Source: Cymbidium sinense
Lineage: Eukaryota > Streptophyta > Magnoliopsida > Asparagales > Orchidaceae
Reading direction: 5' to 3'
DNA: 64,000 nt
Assembly (NCBI GenBank): GCA_021442155.1
Contig: CM038228.1
Coordinates: forward strand, 14,983,179-15,047,178
Shown here: in pieces, positions 1 to 11,860 of the stretch
Position numbering within the stretch: the first letter of the stretch is position 1
How the letters are laid out: every line of letters begins with the position of its first letter
Notes under the pieces: model-generated
What the model saw: only the letters and a program-made list of their open reading frames with translations
Told to the model about the DNA's origin: nothing
The model's database searches: none
Translations under genes and position numbers: made by a program

Positions 1-179
1 TTAACTCAGCAACTATTGCACCAACTAAGATAAAAAAGATGACCAACTTAATCGTATGGAGCAAAGGGTAAAAGAGTTGATGTCAGTAGTACTATCTCTT
101 CAAGGACAAACTCTAGTCCCCCAAGACAACACCTATGGAGGCAAATAAGCCTAAGTTAGTGTATATAGTGGATAGAAAT

Positions 180-1270
180 AAAAGCACTATTTCTTTAGAT
201 GAGGATGGATGCAGTTTGCATAGGAAGGGTACTGAAAGTGCAGCTCTTTACGAGCGAGATATCAAATAGTTGGTGGAAAAATAACTTTAAGGAGGCATTG
301 GTACAAACCCAAAGGACCTCAACAATTCCAAAGGGGAGACCTTACCAAGAGAAATTTAATGCACTGTAGTATCCCAAGGGGTTAATGCCACCATCCATAA
401 AATTTTTGATGGTAGTGGGAACCTATGATAACACATTGCCCATTTCAAAGCTAGTTATTGTAATGTTGGAGGCAATGATGCTCTTTTATTTAGATAGTTT
501 GTTAGTAGCTAGAAGGTGTAGCGTTTGATTGGTACACCAAACTACCCAATTATTTAGTGAAAACTTTTATTGAGTTAGAGCACTTATTCATCAAGAGGTT
601 TGCAGGAGTCCAATAGAAGGTGACTGTAGGGGACCTAGTAGATGAAAAATATAAATTAAATGAATCCTTGGTTGATATTACTCTTGATGGAGGAACCTTA
701 GTATGAAGTGTGAACCTCAACTTCAAGAGTAGCATGCCATTGAAATTCTGCTCAAGAATATCTATGGCCCAGTGACATTCATGCTCAAAGGTTACACCAT
801 CATAATATTTAAGAAATTGATCAGTAAAGCAACCAACATTCAAGAAGAAGCTAAACATCTATCATTTTTAGACCAGTCCTGCAAGTCAAAGCAACAAAAG
901 GTGTTAGAGAGAAGAGTTGGGATGGTCTCTGCAGCTGACAAAGGAAAACAACCCATCCAAGTCCAACCTGACAAACCTATGTCCCAGCCACCACCACTTC
1001 CACCTCCACGCCCACAACAACCCCAGCGATATCAGTACCCTTACCTTGAGTAGCTACATTCCACCTACTCTTAATAAAAATTTATACAAGCTTTATTCAT
1101 TTAAGAGGGAGGTAATCAAAAAAAATTTCAATAATCTCATTAAGAAGCTTGATTTCCAGCTACTTGAACCTAAGAGGCCGAGGAAGTGGGCAGAAGTGGT
1201 GATCCTAATTTTTGTCCCTACCACCACATGCTTGGACACATCTTAGAGGATTGTATTACATTTAAAAATT
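180..1270 (+). pseudogene. Ty3/gypsy gag remnant
   Basis: Reading across stops and shifts gives the usual plant gypsy gag layout. The region around 330-660 resembles the capsid segment that normally carries a D-W-Y-T and a phenylalanine-rich RFAG-like motif. A helical C-terminal part (772-1,053) is open for 93 codons and ends in a Pro/Gln-rich stretch. A zinc-knuckle-like Cys/His motif lies near 1,213-1,254 (Cys codon at 1,213, Tyr-His-His, Gly-His, Asp-Cys at 1,249-1,254). Gag would package element RNA in the cytoplasm. Several in-frame stops show it is dead. The start codon is not determinable because the upstream part is decayed. Confidence 0.65.
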
Positions 1271-2104
1271 GGCTCAAATGAAGTTACAAATTTGGATCCA
1301 TAGTGATACCCAAAGAATACTTAGTAGAACATACCATTAGTTTTATCAAAGTAATCTCTAAGAAATCATTTGATCCTCTCAACACTAAAGAATGTTGGGA
1401 TATTTCTTTATCTTGAACCTCTCACAAAATTATTTTTAATATAACAAAACTCTTCTGTAGGTACCTTAACCGGTTAGGCCTCCACACCACTAGTAGGTCT
1501 ACAAGTTGTAAAGGCCAACACAAAGATGTGAAATGTTGAGCACAAAAAGCCCATACATACTCGAGATTCATTAGTAGCAGCATCGCCAATCACTCCTCCT
1601 ACCTCTTCTTTTAGGATCATAGTGTTTGTGAATGGGAGCGTCAAGCAAGTCATGCCACTTACTCTATATGACTTTTATTTTATACCATCATAGGAAAATA
1701 AAGTAATAAAAAAATTATTCTTATATCTTGTCTCTTTGTGGTGAAAATGATTCTTATAATCTCAATCCTAATGATAACTCTCCAAATCTCAATAATCAAA
1801 ATGATTTCAATCAAGTCATTTCATATGATGACTTCCACTCTGATAGCATCCTTATCTTAAATTTTTAGGGAGCCCCTATTAAGATAGAGTTGGAGTCATC
1901 TAACTCTGATGATCCATTAGGGGAAGCATCCGCACCCCCAACAAGCAAGTAGATGCCAATATGATTCTCTCCATATAAGAGATCATTAAAATTAGCCTCT
2001 GTAGTGGTAGAGTTCTACCTCCTAGGATGATGTCTCAAGATGAGGAAAATAAGCCATTAGTTTCAGTGAACAAATAGACCTTCCACAAGATGCTACCATA
2101 GGAT
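1271..2104 (+). other. Decayed gag-to-protease linker
   Basis: No open frame longer than about 50 codons and no motif I can name. By position it is the spacer between gag and the aspartic protease of the gypsy element. It includes Asn/Asp-rich and Ser/Thr-rich stretches when read on the + strand, as linkers in these elements often do. Confidence 0.45.
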
Positions 2105-2670
2105 ATGCTTGTGGATAATCAACCCAAAGTTGACAATAATGTCCTAGCCCATCTTAGAAAGTTGCCAGCTATGCTAAGCATATATGATGCCCTTATCTTA
2201 TCAAAAGAGATTAAGGGGTCTTTGATCAAGGCTCTTTTAGATCCTGAGATATGCTTACCCCTAACGGCTACTTCTATAGTGGAAGAAGAGGCTTGCAACT
2301 TCAAAGAGGTTTCAGGAGTTACCTTCTTTGATGAAGATCTGCTCCTTGGGACTACTGACCACAACTGCCCACTATATATATCAGTAAACATAGACAACTT
2401 TATATTATCCAGAGTACTTGTTGACCTTGGGGCATCAATCAACATCATGAGTCTACCCTTGTTGACTTGAGGATTGACATCACCATGCTTAGCTCTGATA
2501 AGATGATGTTGAAATGATTCAATGAACATGGAAAGAGAGCCTTGGGATCAATCACATTATTATTACAAATTGGTTACCTGAAAATTGAGGCAAAGTTCCA
2601 TATTATAGATTTAGATACATCATTCGATGCTTTGTTGGGGAGACCATGGATACATGTAAAAAACATGGTG
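2105..2670 (+). pseudogene. Ty3/gypsy aspartic protease remnant
   Basis: An open stretch (2,105-2,470) holds a retropepsin-like fold signature. A hydrophobic strand is followed by V-D-L-G-A-S-I-N (catalytic Asp codon at 2,423). About 70 codons later, after a frameshift and stops, comes the L-L-G-R-P-W-I-H motif (2,629-2,655) typical of the flap/dimer end of this plant gypsy group. The residue after the catalytic Asp is Leu instead of the usual Thr or Ser, or the Gly of the VDGGA subgroup, which would impair catalysis. Role in the family: maturation of Gag-Pol in virus-like particles. Here it is non-functional. Confidence 0.7.
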
Positions 2671-3142
2671 CCATCCTCACTCCATTAGAGCAATAAGTTC
2701 ATGCACAATGGCTTAGAATACTACACTAAGGTTGATTTGAAGCCATTCACAGTGCACGAGGTCGGGATATTTGAAAATGCAGCCTGTTACCTCCCTAAAA
2801 AGCAAAATGTATACTCTCATGATGTAGAAAATAATATCAATCAAAAAGAAAAAGAAAAAAATAAAAATAAAAAAAAAGGAAAAGAAAGAGATTAATAAAA
2901 ATAAAATAAAGAAAACTTGGAGAAAGTAGAGTTTGACATCACCTTCCATTCACATCTTACCTCTCCTTTCCAACAAGCAGGTGAGAAGTCCTAACCTCTC
3001 ATAGGATAAGGAAGAGGCAAGATCAGAGGAGGAAGGAGAGGACAAAGATCTATATACACACCCCAACTCGAGATCCTCCACAACCAGCTCAAGACTTTTC
3101 CACCATCTACATAGACTTATAATCTAGCTCAGAAGATGAGCA
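2671..3142 (+). other. Gypsy post-protease spacer up to the copy A insertion
   Basis: Continues the pol spacer after the protease. A 64-codon open piece (2,701-2,895) ends in a purine-rich Lys/Glu/Asn low-complexity run (about 2,838-2,920). The segment ends in the ATGAG target copy at 3,136-3,140, where the large non-coding element interrupts the pol gene. Confidence 0.5.
3136..3140. repeat. Target-site duplication, left, copy A (ATGAG)
   Basis: ATGAG here matches ATGAG at 10,154-10,158 on the other side of copy A. Two bases (CA) separate it from the TGGTG end. A 5-bp duplication is what LTR-type integrases make. Confidence 0.6.
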
Positions 3143-4548
3143 TGGTGTTTTAATTTGGAGGGTCTTTGTGGACACCACGTAGATCTTATATGGTACTTAT
3201 TGAAGTGATCGGGTATGACATTAATGTATGATGTACCATCTCAAAAGATGAAAACATTACCCGACAATAGACCTAATCACCTAATAAAGACTCCTAAGGC
3301 ATATGGGTCTTCATATATTCTAGAGATCTTTCCCTTACTTTATAAAAAAGTAAAGCAAGGTTTATTTTATATTGGGTTCTTTAGTTTCATATAGAAGCAA
3401 GCTTCTATAGTTAATTACATCCTAGAAATGAGAATTTTCTAAGAATACTCTCAATTAAAGTAGCCAATCAATTATTTTCCAAAGATTTCAAGATTAGACT
3501 ATCAAAGGATTAAGTATTTTTGGAAAATCAAGTGGGAATGTTCAATTTGGAGAGACATATTTTAGATTTCAAAGGAAGATGAGTAGGGAGCACTTGCAAT
3601 ACTAGGAAGCCTAGTAAGCAATCCAATCTATCCTATCATGAGGCTTTATATGTTGAAAGAGATAATTCACTTTCTTTGAGTTAGAATTTTATTAGAATGT
3701 CAAGGCTTAAAATCCATCAACACAAGATTATGGAAATGTCTAAGAGGTGATGATTTATACTCGTAGCCAAAGAAAACAAGTAACCTTGAATCCTTAATCT
3801 AGGATGCTTTAGCACAAGCTAAAAGCACTAAATCTAAATGAAAAATGGGACATAATGGTTTAACACCTCCTAACTTTAAATCCATATAGGTCAATCTCAT
3901 GTTAGTGCAAGATAGCTAGGCTATTATTTAATTAGAAAGTGACTAAAGTCCTAAATTCACTTCCTAAAAGACTAGATCATGACTAGCATGAACATATGAC
4001 TTAGACTAAAATGCAAAATCTTATAAATTTAATATCATTTTAACACAATATTTTGGCAAAATCTTGGGATATTTATGCCTAAATGCATGATGAAATATAG
4101 TTGTTGGCTAAATCAATGGGAGGAGGTATTCTCCACTACAAGGGATGTCCTCATAGGCCAAGCATTCACCATATCATGCAAGAGTGGAGACCCTCCCTAT
4201 TCAAGAGTGAAGCAATATGTTATGCATGATGTTAGACCATTCAACATTTAGCTAAGGGGTTGTAAATATTTTATTTATCTTAATTATTAGCCTAATCTTT
4301 AAGGTGAAGTTATGAGTTTTGTTAAAATTTAATTATGAGTCATTAATACGGGTAGAAAAATTAATTTTATCATAAGATCCTATGCATCCAAGCTACACAT
4401 TCAAACATTAAGTTTAAGAAACCTATGAACAAGATATAATTTCTATTACACAATCTAAGCATAACAATCAAACATTTAGATTATCATGAAATAATAAAAG
4501 GTTAGTGCAACCGGGTACCACCAAACATCCCAGAAAAAAGAAAAAATT

Positions 4549-4566
4549 GGGTGCCGAGCTCTACCC
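4549..4566. repeat. Conserved hairpin, copy A
   Basis: GGGT...ACCC stem around an AGCTC-type loop. The same position carries a related hairpin in copies B, C and E. The stem is weakened here. Confidence 0.45.
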
Positions 4567-5689
4567 TTAAATAATCCTGGATTACAAAATAATATTAATT
4601 GAAATTGAATAGATGTTATAAGGGTCTTCATTCTTCATTCTTTCTTCTTTCTTTTAGTTTGAATTGCTCCAAGGCTTCACAAGGCAGCCCAGGACTTTGC
4701 CTTTATCCACTGCTCATCCTAAACCTCATAGCACTAATCCTAATTCCTATTACAAAAAATTACATATTTATGAAAAAGTAAAATCTAACTACACCTACAA
4801 AATAGATGTTAGCTAAACATACATACATCCCTAAGTAGTTATATTTTATAATTTGGACTTAGCACTTCACACAAGGGTAACCAAGCCCACCTATCCTAAT
4901 GTTGACTTTACAAAGGGGCATAAGCAACCCGCAAGTATAAGCATTTATATTTATTATTATAGTGGCCCTTTTAGCACAATCCCCTACCAAAAAAATATTA
5001 GGCTAATAATGGCCTAACATCCAGTCTACATGCCACAATCCTAACATTCAGACTAAAATATAACATCACATCATACATAGTCCTAACTTAGAGCTAGAAG
5101 TGATGACTTAGCATTCTAATGTGTGTGCATAGGCTTGGTCTGGTATGTCTTAGCTAAGCTTTTGAATTATGATTATCTAAAATTTAAATTATTTAAGTTA
5201 AATATTTTGGGTGGTTTCATTTTAGGTCATTAAGAGGATTTGTGAATTTTACTATATTTTATTTGATTTCATTTGATATTTACTTAGTATCTAAGCATTG
5301 TAATGAGAAGAAATAGGCTAAACCTCTTTCATCCCTACCTTAAATTATTTTCTAAAGGCATATTATTATGACTTGATTTCTTTTATAAATGATTTATAAA
5401 TGTTTTATTAATCCTAAGTTTGGGTTAATTTTAAAGGATGCTATCCAACATGAAAGGCATCTTAAGATTAATGAAATTGAATTACCATCACATAGATAAT
5501 GTTGCTCCATTCCTTTTCATCATCAATAATTATGCATATGATTGTAAACATAACATACTTATACATGCAATGTATTTTTGGCACACTTAAATGATTATGA
5601 TACCATATATTTTTATAGAAAAGAGGAATTTCATTCCTTAGCTAAGTGCACGCATACATGTATTAAAGATGTAAGCAAGTAAATGTTAT

Positions 5690-6090
5690 TGTTTGAACTA
5701 GAAGTGAGATAATCTAAGACCTCCTTGGGGCTACTTAAATCCTTGTATTCCCATGGTGTCTAGACTATATACTTGCTATCTTAAATACATATGAATGTAC
5801 ATACAACCATGAGAATGAAAATCATGAAAAGATTATATTTTGGTTGAATTATTTGCACATGTAAAGTAAAGTTCAATCCAAATTCTAGTACAAGTACACA
5901 TAGGAATGAAATTAAATAAGTACATGCCTTTGTTAACTAGGGAAGTGAGGCAATCTAAGACCTCTATGGGGTTACTTAAAGCCTTGTATTCTTGAGATGT
6001 CCATACTATATACTTATTAATATTCAAATATACGTAAACACATACATGAATCATAAAGATAAAACAATACTTTGACATCTTTAGGTTTTA
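5690..6090. repeat. 240-bp direct duplication inside copy A
   Basis: The motif beginning GAAGTGAGRYAATCTAAGACC occurs at 5,701 and again at 5,942, each followed by a similar TTAAA(G/T)CCTTGTATTC block and ACTATATACTT. Copies B (18,950 and 19,190) and E (41,580 and 41,821) show the same duplication with the same 240-bp spacing. Copies C and D have the block once. Confidence 0.7.
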
Positions 6091-7394
6091 AGCACATGTG
6101 AATCATTCATGATATTCATAGCTAATATCAATTTAACTTTTCATTTGTAATTTTGAAAATAGTTTTGGAATTTATTAGTGATAATAGCCACACATATAAT
6201 AACATTAATCCAACACATGCAACTTTACATACATAAGTATATTCATTTGATCACTAGATTGGAAAACATGATTACATGGTACAAATGACATACAAAATTT
6301 ATGATGACTGAAAAGGAATAATTAAACACTTTCACATAATTCATTTAATCACATTAATTCCTAAGGACAATCACATTAAATAAAATCATTTAAGATCAAC
6401 CTTAAGCTTCTTACAAGATTTGATTTTGGATTAAAGTTATTGAACTCAAAGAGGGGAAATAATGTTTGTTGTTTTTGCCCCCATCCCATGTGAGTGATTT
6501 AATGTGTTTAAAGAAAACATAATTAAGTGATTTTTATGGATTAATCAAGTTTGAATCATTAAGAAAATGATTTATTTTTCCTTTCCTATGCTTCTATAAT
6601 TTGATTAATCATTTATCCATAAGCCTCCAATGATATGCAAATGAGAAATTAAAATTGGAATGCACTTAGGGACCTAATGAAATGAGGCCTAGAATTAAAT
6701 ATTAATTAAATCAAAGAAAGATCTAATTAAGTATTTATATGATTTTCCCACACCCATGGGCTAATCATAATTTCCTTAAGAGTATTTATATTATTAAACA
6801 CATAAAGAGGAACCCACAAATTAAATTTAAATTATCTGATCTAATTATCATTTTAATTTAATTTAATTTGTCCATTCAATTTGCTTAATTAACCTTAATT
6901 AAATTATAGATTAATTACCCTCCTTAATGAAATGGACTTGAGAAAATAATTAAAAAAGAGGTCTTAATCACTCACCCTCATCATTTCATAATTAATCAGT
7001 GATTAATAATCATTAATTACTTAATTTTTTAATGTTTGCCTTTTTAATAATTATTAAATTACTTAATGTGATTAAGGTTTGAATTTCAAAATTTTTAATT
7101 AATTAGCTAATAAATTCTAAGAAAATTATGGGAGGCAGAGGACATCCTAAGAAATCAACACATTTAATTTGAGATTGATTAGCCAAGTAATTAGAGCTTA
7201 ATTAAGCTAATTAAGAAAAAACTTTAATTAAGCATTATTCACTATTCAAACATTAGGGATTTTATTTTTATTAAAATCTCCTTTATTTACGCTTTTAGAA
7301 ATGGGTTCATTCATATTTTTAAGATTGTTTTATAATTAGTTATGAATTTTTGAAGTTCAGGGTGATTAAACACATTTTTAACCTTAATTAATCC

Positions 7395-8400
7395 CTAATC
7401 CCATCGGTGCCACACGGGAGCTGACGTGGTGATGCTTTCTACATGGTGATGCTTTTCACATGGCACCACGGAATAGGCCACTTAACTCGTCCGATGCGGC
7501 GTGTTGAGTCAACGGTAGAAAATGCACTTTTGTCCCGTCATCCGATCTCGGATCAGATGGTGGGGATTAATCCTAGTTCTTAATAGATTGAATTGAATAA
7601 AACAAATGGATTAATCTTGGCCATCTGTTCTAATCACAAGCAGACGGCGGGTGATCCTTCCTCCCCTGAATGCCAAAAACAGGACACCGTTCGCCCTCCT
7701 CCACTCGATCCAAGCTCACAAGAGCTCATGAGGTGTCGGGATTGACTCCAAAATGTTCAGGGAAGAGATCTAAGGAGATCCTATAGTGGAAATCATGTGA
7801 AATTACAAAACTCTTCACAAAAGACCAACACCTAAGAGGATTTCTATAATTTTCCAAAAAATACCTAGCTAGAGCTCAAGACCAGTGGTTCATTGACTGA
7901 GGTAGCTTTATCTTGATGAGACAAAGCCCTATTGAGAAGCGTGGGAGTTGCCTCCCCGTCGGTGGCTCTATGGACAAACGTCGCAACTAAGCTCGTTAGA
8001 GTTAGTCTAGGAGTGGTCTCTGGTGCTCAAATCGATCAAGAATTTTTTTGTTTCACCTGTTAGAGCTTGGGAAAGGTGTGGCAGAAGTTAATTGAAGTTT
8101 GATGGAGTTTGAGTGAGGTTGGATGGAGAAGGGACTCTATTTTTCTTGGGTTAGGTCTTGCCAGCGATGGGGAGCTCAAGGGAGATCGGGAAAGCTTTAG
8201 GGATGCTCGTCTCAACTCACTGAAGCTCTCTGTGTCATTTGAATTCAATGGGAAAAAGTACACCCTCCTCCCCAATCAATCTGATAACTTGGATGGTTGA
8301 CTTTTGGCGGCTTGGAGCGTGAGGGGATGGCGTGAGATGAGGAAGCCCTTGAGTGCCTAGAAGAAGGGAGTGGGCTGGCTATGTGTGTACCCCCTCCTCC
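7395..8400 (-). other. GC-richer exon-like block of copy A
   Basis: Markedly richer in GC and CpG than its surroundings. It is conserved in copies B, C and D, and more weakly in E. On the - strand a splice-donor-like CAG|GTGAAA lies at 8,059-8,051 (GT at 8,056-8,055). Short ORFs on both strands here (for example 8,060-8,275) are not kept between copies, so the block is probably a non-coding leader. No product can be named. Confidence 0.45.
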
Positions 8401-8429
8401 AAATGTTCAAATTGGAAGTCTTGGGTTAG

Positions 8430-9740
8430 CTTACCTCCATTTGAGTCATGGTTGATTCAATAAACTTTGGGTTAGGTTAACCAGTGGTCTAAGTGTCTTA
8501 ATTGAGCTTAGGGAGGCTGCTAAGGGTAGGAGAGTGGGCTTGACCATCCAAATGGGGATATTGTCCCATTTGGAGGGGTTTCCCAATAGGTTTTGGGCTA
8601 ATTCGGGTCTAAGATAGGTTGGGTTTGATATAGGCTGATCCATGGTGACCCAACGATGGGTCATCCCAAGTTTGGTTGGGTTTGAGCTCAGTTTGAATGG
8701 GTTTGTCTCAATTTGACCCATGTAGGTTAAATTGGGTTCATTTGGGTTAGCTTGACCAATTGGTAAAATTGGGTCAAATTGATAATTTTGTTTAGTTCAA
8801 ATGATGATTTGGGATGTTTTGGTTCAATTGGTTTGGTTTAATTTGAAGTGGATTTGGTTTTGACTCATATGGGTTTATATGGGTCAAATGGTCTAAGTTG
8901 ACCAATTTTGTCAAATTGGCCAAATTGGCTTGGGTTAGGGGTTGGTTTAGATTCGATTGATGATTTGAAGATGATTGTAGGTGTTGGTTTGAGTTAATTT
9001 GGATTTAAGAATGATTTGGTTCAATTGAACCCTTTAGGTCAATTTGGGTTGTATGTGTCAATTGGGTTGGTTTGATCAAATTGGGTTCAATTAAAGGTTG
9101 GATCTTGTTCAACAATCAATTTTTGATAGATTTGAGTCATTGGTTTCAATCAATTTGATTTAGGTTTTGATTTGCCCCAATTTGGCCCATTAGGTTAAAT
9201 TTGGTCAACTTGGATCAAAGGGGAAAATGGGCTTGGCTAGATCCAATTGGTGGTCAAAACATATTCAATACTCAATTTATTATTGATTGGAGGTATTGGT
9301 TTTAATCAATTAAATTTAGAATGAAGTTCGATTCAATTTGGTTCATGTGTAGGCTAATTGGGTCAACTTGGGTTAGGTGATAAAATTAGTTTGGTTTGAC
9401 CCAATTGATTGCAATTGGATAATCAACGGTGATCAACAATCATTGTAGAAGGTATTGAATGGGTTAGTTCAATCCAATTTGGGTTAGATTGGAGTTTGGA
9501 TCAAATGGGTCATTTAGGTCACTTTGGGTCAAGTGAACCAAATGGGTCAATTTAGTTGAATTGGGTTAAATTAGGTTAGGTTGAGTTTGATGATTGATTT
9601 GGGATTCATTGATGGCTGATTGCAATTGATTTGAATTTAATTAGAAATTGACTCATTTGGACCCTTTGGGTCAAATGAGTCAACTTGGGTTGATTGGATT
9701 GATTTGGTTGGTTTGGTTTGATTGTAGGCTTTGGAAGGAT
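8430..9740. repeat. GGTCAA/TTGACC-rich low-complexity tract, copy A
   Basis: About 1.3 kb built from endlessly varied words such as TTTGGGTTCAATTGG, GGGTCAA and AATTGGGTT. No single exact period is visible. TTGACC/TTGACT (W-box core) words recur throughout. Homologous tracts lie at 21.7-23.1 kb (B), 24.76-25.5 kb (C), 32.69-33.5 kb (D) and 38.0-39.1 kb (E). Confidence 0.75.
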
Positions 9741-10153
9741 TTTGAAATAGAGATTTGAATAGTTGGAGTGCTTTGGTGAAAAGAAATTGGATTTAGTTTC
9801 AATTGAAAAGTTTTAGTCATAGATTGTTGTAGATTTGTTTAGGTTAAGGATTAGGTTAATTTGGCTTGGAGCTTGGATATGAAATAGGATTCAATTGGGT
9901 TTGATTATATTAATTTGAGGTTGGATCTCGATAAGTGGATAGATATAGTTTTGTTTAGGCCATAGGATAGGTAGGACCTATTCACCTTAGGGTATGACCT
10001 AAGCTCGAGGTATTCCTTCTTAAGTCTTTAGGCTTAGGCTTAGTGTTCACCTAATCACTAGAAGTGTCCTATGACTAGGGAAGTTCTATTGTCTATAATA
10101 TTCCTAAATTTAGGATATGGAGGAAGAGTCCTCACTCGAAAGTGAGGTCAACA

Positions 10154-10865
10154 ATGAGTTATATGTAGTTAGTGCTCCAGTTTCCTCCCTACATTTACAA
10201 ACTCAATTAGAGGTAACAGTAGAGCCAAATAGCGATGATGAAAGGGTCCCCGAGTAGAGTGATGATGTATCTAAATTATCATTATGTGAGAGGGTCAACT
10301 AGTAAGAGAACTCTAGCTCTAACCCCACTCTCCTTAGAGACTGTTGAGGGTTTAGTAGTTAAACCTACACCACAACTAGATGAAAACTCCAAGCCTCAAA
10401 AGTTCTACTTAGGAGCATCATCCTCAAGTTTATGAGTTAATGTAGAACTTGAGGTTGAATCTTGCAAAGAAATAATAGAATTATCTTTTGACTGGTACTC
10501 TCCTTATGTTCAAAATTTAATAAAATAAGGATTGATACCACATGCTTGGTCTAGGTGCAAGTCAGATTACTTTGAGAAAATGTGGAAAAACAAATGCAAT
10601 AAAGCATAGTCAAGATTAGGGCTAGGATTTGGTACAGTTGGCTCTATAGATGATGATGAATATTGTCTAGTCATCACCAAAAAATCTAAAGTCTAATAGA
10701 TTCTTTTTAAACTACACCAATTCATGTGAAGAAGTTTATCTAGAAACTTCAGACAATCTAGATGGCCTCCAAGTTAGGGATGCACCCCTGGAATTGGAAG
10801 AAGAAATAAAGTCAACCATTAATGAGCTAAAAGAAATCAACTTGGGTACCAAAAATAATCCACAT
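10154..10865 (+). pseudogene. Gypsy pol spacer resuming after copy A
   Basis: Starts with the second ATGAG duplicate (10,154-10,158) and resumes the pol frame that was cut at 3,140. An acidic Ser/Glu/Asp-rich linker follows, then a 66-codon open piece (10,235-10,435), then decayed sequence leading to the reverse transcriptase. No catalytic motif. Confidence 0.55.
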
Positions 10866-10869
10866 CCTA

Positions 10870-11860
10870 ACATTTATTAGTTCTTTGCTAAGCGAATCTA
10901 AAACCAATGACTTATTTAGGCTACTTTTAAAGTTTAAGGATAGTTTCTCTTGGAGTTATGAAGAAATGCCTGGATTCACTCTTGACGTTGTAGTTCATAA
11001 ACTTGAAATTAGCCTGATGTAATTCCCATTAAGCAAGCTCCTAGTGCATGCAACTAGATATTGAACAATAGGTCATTTTTGAAGTAAAGAAGCTGATCGA
11101 GGCTGGTTTTATCCAAGAGGAAAAATATCCTATTTGGTTAGCCAGTGTCATCCTAGTAAGAAGAAAAATGGTCAAATTTGCATATGTGTCAATTTTATGG
11201 ATCTAAATAAGGCATGTCTCAAAGACGAGTTCCCATTACCCATACCATAGCCGATACTAGACATAGCCTCCTCTCATGTGATCTTCTGATTCATGGATGG
11301 GTTATCTAGTTAAAACCAAATTAAGATGGCACATGAAGATGAGAAGAATATCGCATTTAGGACTCTAATTAGAATCTTTTGCTATGAGATCATCCCTTTT
11401 GACCTTAAGAATATTCGTACCATGTATCAGCGGGCCATGACGAGAATCTTTGATGAACTCATCTATCATTAGGTTAAGTGTTATGTTGATGATCTCATAG
11501 TCAAAAGTGAAGCAAAGGAAGACCACTTATATGATTTGAGAGTAGTTTTTGAATGGTTATGACACTATAACCTAAAAATGAACCCTCTAAAGTGTGCTTT
11601 TGCGGTAACCTCAGGGAAGTTTATAGGGTTTGTAGTATGACATCATGGGATCGAGATAAATCTAGAGAAAATCAAAGCAATATTGGATATGCCACCTCCT
11701 AAAAGCCTAACCCAACTTAAGTCTTTTCAAGGAATGTTGGCATATCTAAGATGCTTTATATCAAATTTCTCTTGTAGTTGTTAACCATTCACTACACTTA
11801 CAAAGAAAGATGCAATGTTTTGATAGGATGATCAGTTCCAACATGCTTTTGAGAGTATTA
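10870..11860 (+). pseudogene. Ty3/gypsy reverse transcriptase remnant
   Basis: In + frames with stops, the sequence shows the N-terminal block with F-S-W-S-Y-E-E-M-P-G, the C-V-N-F-x-D-L-N-K-A-C block near 11,180-11,220 and the A-F-R-T block near 11,350. The catalytic Y-V-D-D box is at 11,482-11,493. The connecting G-F-V and P-P-P-K-S blocks follow up to about 11,710. The family enzyme copies element RNA to cDNA inside cytoplasmic particles. The YVDD residues are kept, but stops before and after it (for example near 11,250, 11,310 and 11,473) rule out a functional product. Confidence 0.85.

Larger units (their letters stand above)
3143..10153 (-). mobile_element. Giant non-coding LTR-like element, copy A (about 7.0 kb)
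   Basis: Ends match the other copies: left TGGTGTTTTAATTTGGAG (shared with the right end of copy E, reverse strand) and right ...GAGGTCAACA (the reverse complement of the TGTTGACCTC end of copies C and D). ATGAG flanks it at 3,136-3,140 (2 bases from the TGG end) and 10,154-10,158. It has no ORF of note. In sense (-) order it contains a W-box-core-rich tract (8.4-9.9 kb), a GC-richer block (7.4-8.4 kb) ending in a splice-donor-like site, AT-rich DNA with a 240-bp duplication, and a short hairpin near 4.55 kb. It looks like a very long solo LTR. Strand is tentative. Confidence 0.75.

Noticed and set aside
8060..8300. Overlapping 63-71-codon ORFs in the GC-rich block of copy A
   Set aside because: Not preserved in copies B, C or D despite clear nucleotide homology.
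3143..10153. Interpretation of the giant elements as hAT, Mutator or Helitron transposons
   Set aside because: Duplications are 5 bp (not 8 or 9, and not absent), the ends are TG/CA, and no transposase or Rep/helicase sequence is present.
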